The notes under the pieces are model-generated. The model was not told where the DNA came from, ran no database searches, and saw nothing but the letters and a program-made list of their open reading frames with translations. Source: Thalassobaculum_A sp040219615 (lineage in GTDB: Bacteria > Pseudomonadota > Alphaproteobacteria > Thalassobaculales > Thalassobaculaceae). Taken from it: a DNA stretch of 64,000 nucleotides. Location: the NCBI RefSeq assembly GCF_040219615.1, contig NZ_JAVJSE010000010.1, positions 186,001 through 250,000 on the forward strand, in the 5' to 3' direction. The translations under genes were made by a program, and so were the position numbers. Positions 1 to 8,477 of the stretch are shown one piece after another. Position 1 is the first letter of the stretch. Each line of letters opens with the position of its first letter.

Positions 1-978
1 GCCGACTGCGAAGGCCGGGGTGAACAGCGTCCGGTCGATGCCGACCGCCTCCAGCAGCAGGGCGGTGTAGAACTCGACGTTGGTATCCAGCCGGCGACCG
101 GGATACCGCGCCGCCAGGGCCGTGCGGGCGGCCCGCTCGACCGCCTCGGCCAGCGCCGCGCGAGCCGGGTCGCGGGGGCCCAGGTCGGCCAGCGCCGCCT
201 TCAGCACGTCGGCGCGCGGGTCGCGAGCCCGGTAGATCCGGTGGCCGAAGCCCATCAGCCGCTCGCCGCGCGCCAGAGCGGCCGCGATCCAGGCGTCGGC
301 GTCGGCCGGGTCGCCGACCGCGTCGAGCATGTCCAGCACCGGCCCCGGGGCGCCGCCGTGCAGCGGGCCCTTCAAGGCGCCGATCGCGCCGGCGACCGCC
401 GACAGCGGATCCGACGCGGTCGCGGCGATCACCCGGGCGGCGAAGGTTGAGGCGTTCATGCCGTGGTCGGCGACCGTCACCAGATAGACCTCGAGCGCCC
501 GCACCCGCGCCGGATCGGCCGGCGCGCCGTCGAGCATCCGCAGCAGGTCGGCCACCTGGCCGAGCGCCGGGTCCGGGGCGACCGGCGCCAGGCCGCGGCC
601 GCGACGGGCGGTCGCCGCCAGCAGCACAGGCATCGCCGCGGTCGCCAGCAGCACCGCCGCGCGGTCGCCGTCCGCGGACAGCGCCGCCACCCCGGCCCGC
701 AGCACGTCGATCGGCGCCAGCCCGTCGGTCGCCGCCAGGATCGCCGGCACCCGCCCGAACGCCCGAGCCCGGGCCGCACCGAGCCGCGTCGCCACCGCAG
801 CGGGATCGCCGAGGCCGGGATCGACGGCCCCCCACAGCAGCGCCGCGGTCGCCTCGAAGCCGTGCCCGGCGACCAGGTCCTCCAGGTCGAGGCCGCGCAC
901 CACCAGCCGCCCGCCCTCGCCGTCGACCCGGCTCAGCACCGTCTCGGCCGCCACGGCATCGTCCATCGTCACGCTCAT
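1..978 (-). CDS. Citrate synthase family protein (3' end outside window)
   Basis: Condenses an acyl-CoA with a 2-oxo acid, as citrate or methylcitrate synthase; cytoplasmic. The 326 codons seen carry the family blocks: substrate-binding His172 in ADHGMNAS, catalytic His207 in GPLHGG, catalytic His246 in GFGHRIYR followed by DPRA. The usual catalytic Asp of NVDFY is Glu302 here (NVEFY). The family is about 370-430 residues, so roughly 50 or more are missing beyond base 1. The ATG at 978 is preceded by GGAGAGACCCCG on the coding strand, a usable ribosome site. It diverges from a citrate synthase fused to a DNA-binding domain, which suggests the neighbour regulates or partners it. Family call is secure; whether the substrate is acetyl-CoA or propionyl-CoA cannot be told. 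Confidence 0.9.
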   Translation of the reverse strand, partial: MSVTMDDAVAAETVLSRVDGEGGRLVVRGLDLEDLVAGHGFEATAALLWGAVDPGLGDPAAVATRLGAARARAFGRVPAILAATDGLAPIDVLRAGVAALSADGDRAAVLLATAAMPVLLAATARRGRGLAPVAPDPALGQVADLLRMLDGAPADPARVRALEVYLVTVADHGMNASTFAARVIAATASDPLSAVAGAIGALKGPLHGGAPGPVLDMLDAVGDPADADAWIAAALARGERLMGFGHRIYRARDPRADVLKAALADLGPRDPARAALAEAVERAARTALAARYPGRRLDTNVEFYTALLLEAVGIDRTLFTPAFAVG

Positions 979-1032
979 CGGGGTCTCTCCTCGCTTGTGG
1001 CATGGTCCTGGACATGCGAGGCTGATCAACCT

Positions 1033-1048
1033 TAATCAATGTTGATTA
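1033..1048. promoter_or_regulatory. Palindromic operator candidate between divergent citrate synthases
   Basis: TAATCAA-TG-TTGATTA is a perfect 7+7 base inverted repeat, AT-rich in a GC-rich setting. An overlapping pair ATCAAC-N10-GTTGAT spans 1025-1046. It lies 9 bases before the start of the HTH-citrate synthase and 54 bases before the start of the opposite gene, where a regulator could control both. Binding by the neighbouring HTH protein is inference. Confidence 0.6.
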
Positions 1049-1057
1049 CGACAATCC

Positions 1058-2311
1058 ATGCCGACACTTGCCCCGTCACCGGCCAGGGCCTGGATCACCG
1101 CCGCCGAGGCCGCCGCCGAGCTGAACGTCAGCCGGGCCACCCTGTACGCCTATGTCAGCCGCGGGCTGGTCGAGTCGCGCGGCCAGCCGGGATCGCGCAA
1201 GCGGCTGTACGCGGCCGCCGACATCCGGCGGCTGCGCAGCGCCGGCGACGGCAGCGCCGGATCGCCGGACCGGGCCCTCGACTTCGGAACGCCGCTGCTC
1301 GACAGCGCGATCACCCTGATCGACGGCGGCCGGCTGTACTACCGAGGCCGGGACGCACTCGCGCTCGCCGAGAGCGCGTCGCTGGAGACCGTGGCCGGGC
1401 TGCTGTGGCAGGTCGACGACGCCGACCCGTTCGCCGAGGACGACACCGCGGCCGACGTCGGGGGCGACATCGGGGCCGGTCCCGGCATCGCCGGGGCGAT
1501 CGCCCGGCTGGCGCTCGCCGGCCGCGCCGACGTCGCCGCCTACGCCCGGACCGCGCCGGCACTGGCCCGCACCGGCGCCCGCATCGTCCGCCACCTGGTG
1601 GCGGTCTGGGCCGGCGAAACGAGCCCGGACGGACCGGCGCCCGACGGACCGGCGCCCGCGGGACCGGCGCACCGGGTGCTCGCCCATGCCTGGGGCGTGC
1701 CGGCAGCGGCCGAGGCGATCCGCACCGCGCTGGTGCTGTGCGCCGACCACGAGCTGAACGCCTCGGCCTTCGCGGTGCGGGTCGCGGCCTCGACCCGCAC
1801 CACCCCCTATGCCGCGGTGATCGCCGGCCTGGCCACCCTGGAGGGGCCGCGGCACGGCGGCATGACCCCGCAGACCCTGGCGATGCTGGCCGAGGCGATC
1901 CGGACCGGCGACGGCCGGGCGACGGTGACCGACCGGCTGCGCCGCGGCGAGAGCCTGCCCGGCTTCGGCCACCCGCTGTACCCGGACGGCGACCCGCGGG
2001 CGCGGGCGGTGCTGGCGGCGGTCCGCGCCGCCACCGGGCCGCAGCCGCTGCTGGAGGTGGTTGCCGCGGTAGCCGAGGCCGGCCGCGAGGCGACCGGCCT
2101 GGCGCCCAACGTTGATTTCGGGCTGGCCACCCTGGCCGCCACCTGGGGCCTCGACGCCGACCGCGCGATCGGCGTGTTCGCGATCGGCCGCAGCGTCGGC
2201 TGGCTGGCGCATGCCGCCGAGCAGGCCGCCTCCGGCCAGCTGATCCGGCCGCGCGCCCGCTATGTCGGCCCGGACCCGCGGCCGGCCCACGCCAACCGGG
2301 CCCGGGCATGA
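1058..2311 (+). CDS. Citrate synthase-like protein with N-terminal helix-turn-helix domain
   Basis: A 417-residue fusion. Residues about 13-60 form an excisionase/MerR-like HTH (ITAAEAAAELNVSRATLYAY then SRGLVES and a YAAADIRRLR segment). The rest is a citrate synthase fold. Substrate His231 (ADHELNAS), catalytic His266 (GPRHGG), His305 (GFGHPLY) and Asp353 (PNVDF) are all present. The Arg after the GFGH histidine of ordinary citrate synthases is Pro, and the Tyr after NVDF is Gly. A low-complexity PDGPAPDGPAPAGPA linker sits near residue 195. HTH-citrate synthase fusions are known as a family but their role is poorly defined. Sensing of a CoA ester or 2-oxo acid and control of the divergent citrate synthase is my inference. 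ATG at 1058 directly follows the palindrome. Confidence 0.85.
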   Translation: MPTLAPSPARAWITAAEAAAELNVSRATLYAYVSRGLVESRGQPGSRKRLYAAADIRRLRSAGDGSAGSPDRALDFGTPLLDSAITLIDGGRLYYRGRDALALAESASLETVAGLLWQVDDADPFAEDDTAADVGGDIGAGPGIAGAIARLALAGRADVAAYARTAPALARTGARIVRHLVAVWAGETSPDGPAPDGPAPAGPAHRVLAHAWGVPAAAEAIRTALVLCADHELNASAFAVRVAASTRTTPYAAVIAGLATLEGPRHGGMTPQTLAMLAEAIRTGDGRATVTDRLRRGESLPGFGHPLYPDGDPRARAVLAAVRAATGPQPLLEVVAAVAEAGREATGLAPNVDFGLATLAATWGLDADRAIGVFAIGRSVGWLAHAAEQAASGQLIRPRARYVGPDPRPAHANRARA

Positions 2312-2359
2312 CCCGCCGAGCGCATTGCCGGCGGCCGGCCCGGGCGCTATAGCCGCCGG

Positions 2360-2815
2360 ATGAGCGACTGTCTCACCCGCATGGAGAAGGAGTGCCTGGC
2401 CCGCCAGGCCGCCATGACCGCGCGTGCGGTCGCCCGGGTCTACGGCGCCACGATGCGCACGCTTGGCGTGCCGACCACCCAGTTCCACCTGCTCGGCGCG
2501 CTGGCGCTGCACCCCGACATCGGCATGGCCGAACTGGCCCGCGACCTGGTGCTCGACCGCTCCACGCTGGTGCGCAATCTCAAGCTGCTGGAACGCGACG
2601 GCCTGATCCTGTCGACCCGGCCGGCCGGCAGCCGGGCCAAACGGTTCGCGCTGACCGACGCCGGCCGGGCGCTGGTGTCGGCCGCCGGGCCGCTGTGGGA
2701 GGAAGCCCATGGCCGTCTGCTCGCGGCCCTCGGCCCGGGCGGCCTGGACCGGGTCCGCGACGCCATGGAGGCGCTGCGCGCGGCGGCCCGCGAGGCCGGT
2801 CCGGCCGACGACTGA
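2360..2815 (+). CDS. MarR family transcriptional regulator
   Basis: 151 residues with the MarR winged-helix layout: N-terminal dimer helix, HTH around 55-85 (MAELARDLVLDRSTLVRNLK), wing around 85-105 (RDGLILSTRPAGSRAKRFAL) with a DxR-like basic tip, then a C-terminal dimer helix. It starts 48 bases after the HTH-citrate synthase and lies 83 bases before the ketosynthase on the same strand. The following gap is AT-rich (2845-2866, around TGCATATACATATTTAA) and could hold its operator. The effector is unknown. MarR proteins usually answer to phenolics, fatty acyl or redox signals. Confidence 0.88.
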   Translation: MSDCLTRMEKECLARQAAMTARAVARVYGATMRTLGVPTTQFHLLGALALHPDIGMAELARDLVLDRSTLVRNLKLLERDGLILSTRPAGSRAKRFALTDAGRALVSAAGPLWEEAHGRLLAALGPGGLDRVRDAMEALRAAAREAGPADD

Positions 2816-2898
2816 CGCCACCGCGGGACACGCCGCTTGCAATCAACTGTGCATATACATATTTAAATCCGGATCCATGGATGCAGGAGGAGCCGGGC

Positions 2899-4167
2899 AT
2901 GACGCGACGCGTGGTGGTGACGGGACTGGGCGCGGTGGCACCGCTCGGCACCGGGGTCGACGCGGTGTGGAACCGCCTGGTCCTCGGGCATTCGGGACTG
3001 GTGCGGCTGCCCGACGCGGTCGCGGCCGACCTGCCGGCGCGGGTCGCCGGCATGGTCCCGGACCGGGCCGACGACCCGGCCGGCTTCGATCCGACGGTGG
3101 CGGTGGCGCCGAAGGACCTGAAGAAGATGGACCGGTTCATCCAGTTCGCCATGGTCGCCGCGCAGGAAGCGGTCGAACAGGCCGGCTGGCACCCGGCGGA
3201 CGAGCGGGCACGGACCCGCACCGCCACCGTGATCGCCTCCGGCGTCGGTGGTTTTCCGGCCATGATGGACGCCGCCCGCACGGTCGCCGAACGCGGCACC
3301 CGGCGGCTGTCGCCGTTCGTCGTGCCGTCCTTCCTGGCGAACCTGGCGGCCGGCCAGGTATCGATCGCCCACGGATTCAAGGGCCCGCTGGGCGCGCCGG
3401 TGACGGCCTGCGCCGCCGGCGCCCAGGCGATCGGCGACGGCGCCCGGATGATCCGCGCCGGCGAGGTCGACGTGGCGGTGTGCGGCGGCGCCGAGGCCTG
3501 CATCGACACGGTCAGCCTCGGCGGCTTCGCCGCCGCCCGGGCGCTGTCCACCGGGTTCAACGACCGGCCGTCCGCCGCCTCCCGCCCGTTCGACCGGCGG
3601 CGCGACGGCTTCGTCATGGGCGAAGGCGCCGGGGTGGTGGTGATCGAGGCGCTGGAGCACGCGCTGCTGCGCGGCGCCACCCCGCTGGCCGAACTGTCCG
3701 GCTACGGCACCACGGCGGACGCCCATCACGTGACCTCCGGCCCGGAGGACGGCGACGGCGCCGCCCGGGCCATGCGCCAGGCGCTCGACCAGGCCGGGCT
3801 GCAGCCCGCGGCGATCGGCTACCTGAACGCCCATGCCACCTCGACCCCGGTCGGCGACGCCGGCGAGCTGGCGGCGATCCGCACGGTGTTCGGCGCCGGC
3901 GCCGGGGTGGCGATCTCGTCGACCAAGTCGGCGACCGGCCACCTGCTGGGTGCCGCCGGCGGCCTGGAGGCGGTGTTCTCGATCCAGGCGCTGCGGACCG
4001 GCGTGCTGCCTCCGACGCTGAACCTGGACGAACCGGACGAGGCGGCCGCCGGGCTCGACCTGATCGGCCCGCCGGGCCGGTGCGCGCGGGTCGACTACGC
4101 CATGTCCAATGGCTTCGGATTCGGCGGTGTGAACGCGACGCTCGTGTTCCGGCGCTGGGCGGCGTGA
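2899..4167 (+). CDS. fabF: Beta-ketoacyl-ACP synthase II-type ketosynthase
   Basis: Condenses malonyl-ACP with acyl-ACP in fatty acid elongation (cytoplasm). 422 residues, typical for FabF. The Cys-His-His set is visible: active Cys in TACAAGAQAIGDGARM, first His in NAHATSTPVGDAGE, second His in SATGHLLGAAGG; the C-terminal GFGFGGVNATL block is also there. The start is the ATG at 2899 because AGGAGG sits 8 bases upstream (2885-2890); ATG codons at 2878 and 2881 lie before or across that site. It is not next to acpP or fabG, so this may be a secondary FabF paralogue rather than the housekeeping copy, possibly under the MarR regulator just upstream. Confidence 0.88.
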   Translation: MTRRVVVTGLGAVAPLGTGVDAVWNRLVLGHSGLVRLPDAVAADLPARVAGMVPDRADDPAGFDPTVAVAPKDLKKMDRFIQFAMVAAQEAVEQAGWHPADERARTRTATVIASGVGGFPAMMDAARTVAERGTRRLSPFVVPSFLANLAAGQVSIAHGFKGPLGAPVTACAAGAQAIGDGARMIRAGEVDVAVCGGAEACIDTVSLGGFAAARALSTGFNDRPSAASRPFDRRRDGFVMGEGAGVVVIEALEHALLRGATPLAELSGYGTTADAHHVTSGPEDGDGAARAMRQALDQAGLQPAAIGYLNAHATSTPVGDAGELAAIRTVFGAGAGVAISSTKSATGHLLGAAGGLEAVFSIQALRTGVLPPTLNLDEPDEAAAGLDLIGPPGRCARVDYAMSNGFGFGGVNATLVFRRWAA

Positions 4168-4259
4168 CGGCAGCCGGGCATGCCCGCGAGACAGTCCGGC
4201 GCTTTTGACGTAGTTTTGACCCAACATCCATGTGCTGGTCGCGACGGGATTCCGAGCGC

Positions 4260-4754
4260 ATGCCCAACTTCGCAACCTCCGGCTGGCCTTTCCGGCTCTA
4301 TCTGCAGGAGGCGCCCGGCGGCTTCCCGGAAGTGCCGAGCCTCACGGGGCTGCATGACTTCTGGCTGGAAAAGCGGGGCGACAGGCGGCTGCCGGCGCGC
4401 GCGGACTTCCCGGTCGAGGAACTGCGGCCCTGGCTCGGCCATGTCAGCCTCGTGGACGTCACGCCGGCGCCGCGCCGGTTCCGCTGGCGGCTGGTCGGGA
4501 CCGGGATCGCCGAGCAGCTCGGCCGCGACGCCACCGGCCGATGGTTCGACGACCTTTACGAGGGCGAGATCCTCGACGGCTACGTCCGCGCCTACACGAA
4601 GGCGGTCGAGCGGCGGCAACCGGTGTTCCACGACGGCGACCTGGAGTTCGTCGGCAAGGATTTCCAGCACTTCAAGTCGGTCCACCTGCCGCTTTCGGAC
4701 GACGGCACCGACGTCAACATGCTGATGCTCGGCCTTTCCTTCGACGGCAGCTGA
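4260..4754 (+). CDS. PAS domain-containing protein (PAS_5 type), copy 1 of 4
   Basis: 164 residues, soluble, single domain. It has the pattern of the alphaproteobacterial PAS_5 family: LHDFWLEKRGDRRLPARADF, then LRPWLGHVSLVDV, APRRFRWRLVGTGI, LGRDATGRWFDDL and a closing strand SVHLPLSDDGTDVNMLMLGL. No output domain is attached. An in-frame ATG at 4230 is possible, but it sits at the edge of two TTTTGAC repeats (4203-4209 and 4214-4220) that look like promoter -35 elements, so I prefer 4260. Three more members are in this window (48312, 56377, 56945). Function of the family is unknown; a small-molecule sensor or partner protein is possible. Confidence 0.75.
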   Translation: MPNFATSGWPFRLYLQEAPGGFPEVPSLTGLHDFWLEKRGDRRLPARADFPVEELRPWLGHVSLVDVTPAPRRFRWRLVGTGIAEQLGRDATGRWFDDLYEGEILDGYVRAYTKAVERRQPVFHDGDLEFVGKDFQHFKSVHLPLSDDGTDVNMLMLGLSFDGS

Positions 4755-4864
4755 GAGCTTGAGAATGTATTCCGGCACGGCCTGCGCCGGCTTTCCGCGT
4801 CCGTCCGCCAGGAGGCCGGACTTCCTGACGCGACGCAGGCCATGCCGGAATACATTCTCAAGCT
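4754..4864. repeat. Large imperfect palindrome (REP-like family A), possible bidirectional terminator
   Basis: Arms 4754-4786 and 4832-4864 are inverted copies of 33 bases with one mismatch, enclosing a 45-base centre with its own small GTCCG/CGGAC pairing. It begins at the stop codon of the PAS gene and ends 19 bases before the stop of the convergent carboxypeptidase gene. The inner stretch (TATTCCGGCACGGCCTGCGC, then CGG) strongly resembles the element at 27124-27173, so it is a dispersed repeat as well as a likely terminator for both genes. There is no U-run. Confidence 0.75.
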
Positions 4865-4883
4865 CTGAGCAACCGCCGGCGCC

Positions 4884-6395
4884 TCAGCCGTCCAGGTACC
4901 GCCGCCTCAGGTGAGCCAGGAACGGCCCGGCCCCCAGCGGCGCGCCGGTCGCCGCCTGCAGGATCCCGTCGGTGGTGGCCGAGCTGGCGCGCTCGTGGAC
5001 GTTCGGTCGCAGCCAGGCGAGCAACCGGGTGAAGTCGCCCCGCCCGATCGCCGCCGGAATGCCCGGGTCGGCCGCCACCGCGGCGGCGAACAGCTGCGCC
5101 GCGGCCAGCGCGCCCAGGGTGTAGGTGGGGAAATAGCCGACCGCGCCGTCGTACCAGTGGATGTCCTGCAGGCAGCCGCGGGCGTCGTCGGGCGGGGTCA
5201 CGCCCAGCAGCGCCCGCATGCCCTCGCCCCAGGCCCCGGGCAGGTCGCCGACCGGCAGGTCGCCGGCCAGCAGCGCCCGCTCCAGGCGGGTCCGCAGGAT
5301 CACGTGCAGCGGATAGGTCACCTCGTCGGCCTCGACCCGGATCAGCCCGCGCTCGACCCGGGTGTAGATGCGCCGGAGGTTGTCCGGCTCCCAGGCCGCA
5401 CCGTCGCCGCCGAACGCCGTCCGGGCCATCGCCGACAGATGCCCGAGGAACGCCGGCAACCGGCAGGCCTGCATCTCCATCAGCAGCGACTGGCTCTCGT
5501 GCAGCACCATGCCGCGCGCCTCGCCGACCGGCAGGCCGCGCCACGCCGACGGCAGGCCGCGCTCGTACAACGCGTGGCCGGTCTCGTGGATCACCCCCAT
5601 GACCCCGGACACGAAGCCGGACTCGGCGAACCGGGTGGTGACGCGGACGTCGTCGGGGACGCCGCCGCAGAACGGGTGCAGGGTCTCGTCGAGCCGGCCA
5701 TGGGCGAAGTCGAAGCCGAGGGTCGTCATGATGTCGCGGGCCAGGGAGCGCTGGGCGGCGACCGGGAACGGGCCGGCCGGCAGGACCGGGTCGCCGTCGC
5801 GGGCCTGGCGCTCCAGCACCGCCTCCAGGACCGGCGGCAGGGCGGCCTCGAGCTCGGCGAACAGCGCCTCGATGCGGGGCACCGACCCGCCAGGCTCGTA
5901 CTGGTCCAGCAGCGCCGCGTAAGGCTCCATGCCGAGGGCCGACGCCTTCGCGGCCGCCGCCTCGCGGGTCAGCCGCAGAACCTCGCCGAGCGGTCCGCGC
6001 ACCCCGGCGAAGTTCGACTCGGCGCGGGCCGCCCGCCAGGCCGCCTCGGATTTGGCGCTGGCCCGCGACATCGCCTCGACCAGCGACGACGGCAGGGCCG
6101 TGGCATGGGCATGGCGCCGGCGCATCTCGGCGAGGTTCGCGGCCCGCCAGCCCGACAGCGGCTCTTCGGCCGCCGCCGCCAGCCGGTCGGCGACTTCCGG
6201 CGCGGTCAGCAGTTCGTGGGCGAGCACGCCGAGCGTCGCCGACTGCTCGGCCCGGGCGTCGCCGCCGCCCGCCGGCATCATCACCAGCCGGTCCCAGGAC
6301 AGCACGCCCAAGGCGCCCTCGATGGCGGACACCCGGCGGAACCGGGCCTCCAGGGCATCGGCGGCCGGGGTCGACGGCGACGCTGCGTCGGTCAT
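4884..6395 (-). CDS. M32 family metallocarboxypeptidase
   Basis: 503 residues, the usual length of thermostable carboxypeptidase 1-type enzymes, which trim C-terminal residues from peptides in the cytoplasm. The zinc motif HETGH (GVIHETGHALYERGLP) is near residue 270, with HPFCGGVPDDVRVTTRF shortly before and DEVTYPLHVILRTRLERAL and GCLQDIHWYDGAVGYFPTYTLG blocks downstream, all typical of M32. Its start overlaps the stop of surf1 by four bases (ATGA), so it is probably translated from the oxidase operon message. No signal peptide. Its presence in a cytochrome oxidase operon is not something I know as usual. Confidence 0.93.
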   Translation of the reverse strand: MTDAASPSTPAADALEARFRRVSAIEGALGVLSWDRLVMMPAGGGDARAEQSATLGVLAHELLTAPEVADRLAAAAEEPLSGWRAANLAEMRRRHAHATALPSSLVEAMSRASAKSEAAWRAARAESNFAGVRGPLGEVLRLTREAAAAKASALGMEPYAALLDQYEPGGSVPRIEALFAELEAALPPVLEAVLERQARDGDPVLPAGPFPVAAQRSLARDIMTTLGFDFAHGRLDETLHPFCGGVPDDVRVTTRFAESGFVSGVMGVIHETGHALYERGLPSAWRGLPVGEARGMVLHESQSLLMEMQACRLPAFLGHLSAMARTAFGGDGAAWEPDNLRRIYTRVERGLIRVEADEVTYPLHVILRTRLERALLAGDLPVGDLPGAWGEGMRALLGVTPPDDARGCLQDIHWYDGAVGYFPTYTLGALAAAQLFAAAVAADPGIPAAIGRGDFTRLLAWLRPNVHERASSATTDGILQAATGAPLGAGPFLAHLRRRYLDG

Positions 6396-7114
6396 GCCCG
6401 GTCCTCCGGCTCCTTGCGGTCGGCCTGCCGGTGCCAGACCACGTAGACCGCGATCAGGGTGGCGGCCAGCAGGAACCAGGTGATCGCGTACTGCAGGTGC
6501 TCGTTACGCACATGGATCGTCGGCACGGCGCCGATCGGCAGCTCGGTCGGACGCTCGGTCGGGCGCAGCGCGTCGATGTAGTAGCCGGCGACCGGGCCGA
6601 TGCCGAGATGGGCGGCCATCTGCGCCGGCTCCACCGTGAACCAGACGTCGTTCCGCGGCTCGTTGTCGGGCACGAAGTAGCCCTTCTGCCCGGCGATCCG
6701 GACGATGCCGTCGATCCTGACGGGCCCGGCCGGCAGCGTCTCGGGCCGGGCCTCCGGGCGGCGACGGTCCATCGGCACCCAGCCCCGGTTGACCAGCACG
6801 GTAGGGCCGTCGGCGACCACGAACGGGGTCAGCACATGGAACCCGGCATTGCCCTCGAACGGCCGGCCGGTCATCTGGAGTTCCTTGTCGTTCAGGAACC
6901 GCCCGGTCGCCTGCACACGGCGGAACTGCCAGGACTGGGGATCGTCGAGCGCGGCCGGCGGCGGGACCGCCGGGGCGGAGACGCGGCTCTCGAAGCTGTC
7001 GACCAGGGCGCTCTTCCAGGCCAGCCGGTCGAGTTGCCAGCTCCCCAGCCCGAGCATCGCGAGCACGGCGGGGACGGTGAACAGGGTCGGCCAAAGGCGG
7101 GGGCGGAACGGCAT
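6392..7114 (-). CDS. SURF1 family cytochrome oxidase assembly protein
   Basis: 240 residues with two membrane segments, at about 9-27 (LFTVPAVLAMLGLGSWQLDR) and 208-228 (YAITWFLLAATLIAVYVVW), and a periplasmic domain between, as in Surf1/Shy1. Family blocks seen: GLGSWQLDRLAWK, FHVLTPFVVADGPTVLVNRGWVP, and the final HLQYAITWF. It helps insert heme a into subunit I of aa3 oxidase, in the inner membrane. It is the last oxidase-specific gene of the operon, 120 bases after the DUF983 gene, and overlaps the M32 carboxypeptidase. Confidence 0.92.
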   Translation of the reverse strand: MPFRPRLWPTLFTVPAVLAMLGLGSWQLDRLAWKSALVDSFESRVSAPAVPPPAALDDPQSWQFRRVQATGRFLNDKELQMTGRPFEGNAGFHVLTPFVVADGPTVLVNRGWVPMDRRRPEARPETLPAGPVRIDGIVRIAGQKGYFVPDNEPRNDVWFTVEPAQMAAHLGIGPVAGYYIDALRPTERPTELPIGAVPTIHVRNEHLQYAITWFLLAATLIAVYVVWHRQADRKEPEDRA

Positions 7115-7234
7115 CGGCTTCTCGGCTCGGTGAGCGGCGGCGGGTCGCCGGGGTGCGCCGCATAGATCGGGCGGCGGGTGGCGCGGTGCAAGCGGCGCGG
7201 GGTCGCGGCGCGGGTTCGGCGCCGGGCGGCCGGG

Positions 7235-7597
7235 TCAGTCCCCCGGGCTGCGATGCCGGTAGTGCAGGGCGACCATCACCCCCTTGAGCGGGCGCAGCAA
7301 CGCCAGCGTCCCGCCCATGACGGCAAAACCCCAGAGCACCGCGTGAACCCACAGCGGCGGCTCGAAGGCCGCCTCGACCCAGAGCGCCAGCGGGACCACC
7401 ACCGCGCCGAGGATGAAGATCACGAACACCGCCGGTCCGTCGCCGCTGTCGTGTTCGGTGAGGTTCTGCCCGCAGACCGCGCAGGATCCGCGGACCGTGA
7501 GGTATCCGTCGAACAACCGGCCGCGCCCGCAACGGGGACATCTGCAGGCGAGGCCGGCGGCAATCGGCGACGGGGGCGGGCCGTAGGCGTCGCTCAT
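7235..7597 (-). CDS. DUF983 family protein
   Basis: 120 residues. An N-terminal zinc-ribbon-like region has four cysteines (CRCPRCGRGRLF and SCAVCGQNL), followed by two membrane helices (about residues 50-75 and 78-100). DUF983 proteins commonly sit in alphaproteobacterial cta operons between coxC and surf1, as here; their role is unproven, probably oxidase biogenesis. An ATG at 7648 would overlap ctaE; I chose the ATG at 7597 because the conserved part starts just after it and it lies 28 bases beyond the ctaE stop. Confidence 0.85.
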   Translation of the reverse strand: MSDAYGPPPSPIAAGLACRCPRCGRGRLFDGYLTVRGSCAVCGQNLTEHDSGDGPAVFVIFILGAVVVPLALWVEAAFEPPLWVHAVLWGFAVMGGTLALLRPLKGVMVALHYRHRSPGD

Positions 7598-7625
7598 CGG
7601 CCCGCCCCGTCGATCACGGTCGAGG

Positions 7626-8411
7626 TCAGGCGCCCCACCAGTAGACACAGACGAACAGGAACAGCCAGACCACGTCGACGAAGTGCCAGTACCAGGCGGC
7701 CGCCTCGAAGCCGAAATGCTGCTCCGGCGTGAAGTGCCCGAGATAGGCCCGGATCCAGCAGACGATCAGGAACAGGGTGCCGACCAGCACGTGGAAGCCG
7801 TGGAAGCCGGTCGCCATGTAGAAGGTCGACGAGTAGATGCCGTCGGTGAAGCCGAACGCGGCATGGCTGTACTCGATCGCCTGCAGGGTGGTGAAGCTGA
7901 TGCCGAGCACGATGGTGATGCCGAGGCCGAGCAGCAGGTTCTTGCGGTCGTTCTCGAGCAGCGCCGCATGCGCCCAGGTCACCGTGGTGCCGGACAGCAG
8001 CAGGATCAGCGTGTTCAACAGCGGCAGGTCGAAGGCGTCGAACGGTACGACGCCCTCGGGCGGCCAGACGCCGGTCCGCGGATACAGGGCGAAGTCGAAG
8101 AACGCCCAGAAGAACGCCAGGAAGAACATCACCTCGGAGGCGATGAACAGCATCATGCCGTAGCGCACGCCGATCTGGACGACCGGGGTGTGGTGGCCCT
8201 GGTAGTGCGCCTCGCGCACCACGTCCCGCCACCAGAAGAACATGGTCATCAGCACGAGCAGCAGCCCGACGATCATCATCGGGGCGCCGAACGGCTTGCC
8301 GTGCATGAAGAGCGCGGCACCCGCCGCCAACAGGAAGCCGGAGCCGGCGCCGACGAACGGCCAAGGGCTCGGCTCGACCAGGTGGTAGGGATGCTTCTGT
8401 TCGTGTGCCAT
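7626..8411 (-). CDS. ctaE: Cytochrome c oxidase subunit III
   Basis: 261 residues with seven hydrophobic segments, the CoxC/CtaE pattern. It starts MAHEQKHPYHLVEPSPWP, has WWRDVVREAHYQGHHTP, the subunit III loop FDLPLLNTLILLLSGTTVTW, and ends FVDVVWLFLFVCVYWWG. An integral inner-membrane subunit of aa3-type oxidase that stabilises subunit I. It lies 66 bases downstream of ctaG in the operon. Confidence 0.96.
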   Translation of the reverse strand: MAHEQKHPYHLVEPSPWPFVGAGSGFLLAAGAALFMHGKPFGAPMMIVGLLLVLMTMFFWWRDVVREAHYQGHHTPVVQIGVRYGMMLFIASEVMFFLAFFWAFFDFALYPRTGVWPPEGVVPFDAFDLPLLNTLILLLSGTTVTWAHAALLENDRKNLLLGLGITIVLGISFTTLQAIEYSHAAFGFTDGIYSSTFYMATGFHGFHVLVGTLFLIVCWIRAYLGHFTPEQHFGFEAAAWYWHFVDVVWLFLFVCVYWWGA

Positions 8412-8477
8412 CAGTCCCCTCGTCTCACGTGCGGCCCGGGTCGATCGTCGACCGGGGCACCCCCGCGTGGTGCTTCG

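Noticed and set aside
4230..4259. Earlier ATG for the first PAS protein
   Set aside because: It lies right after two TTTTGAC promoter-like repeats, with no ribosome site; the conserved part begins after 4260.
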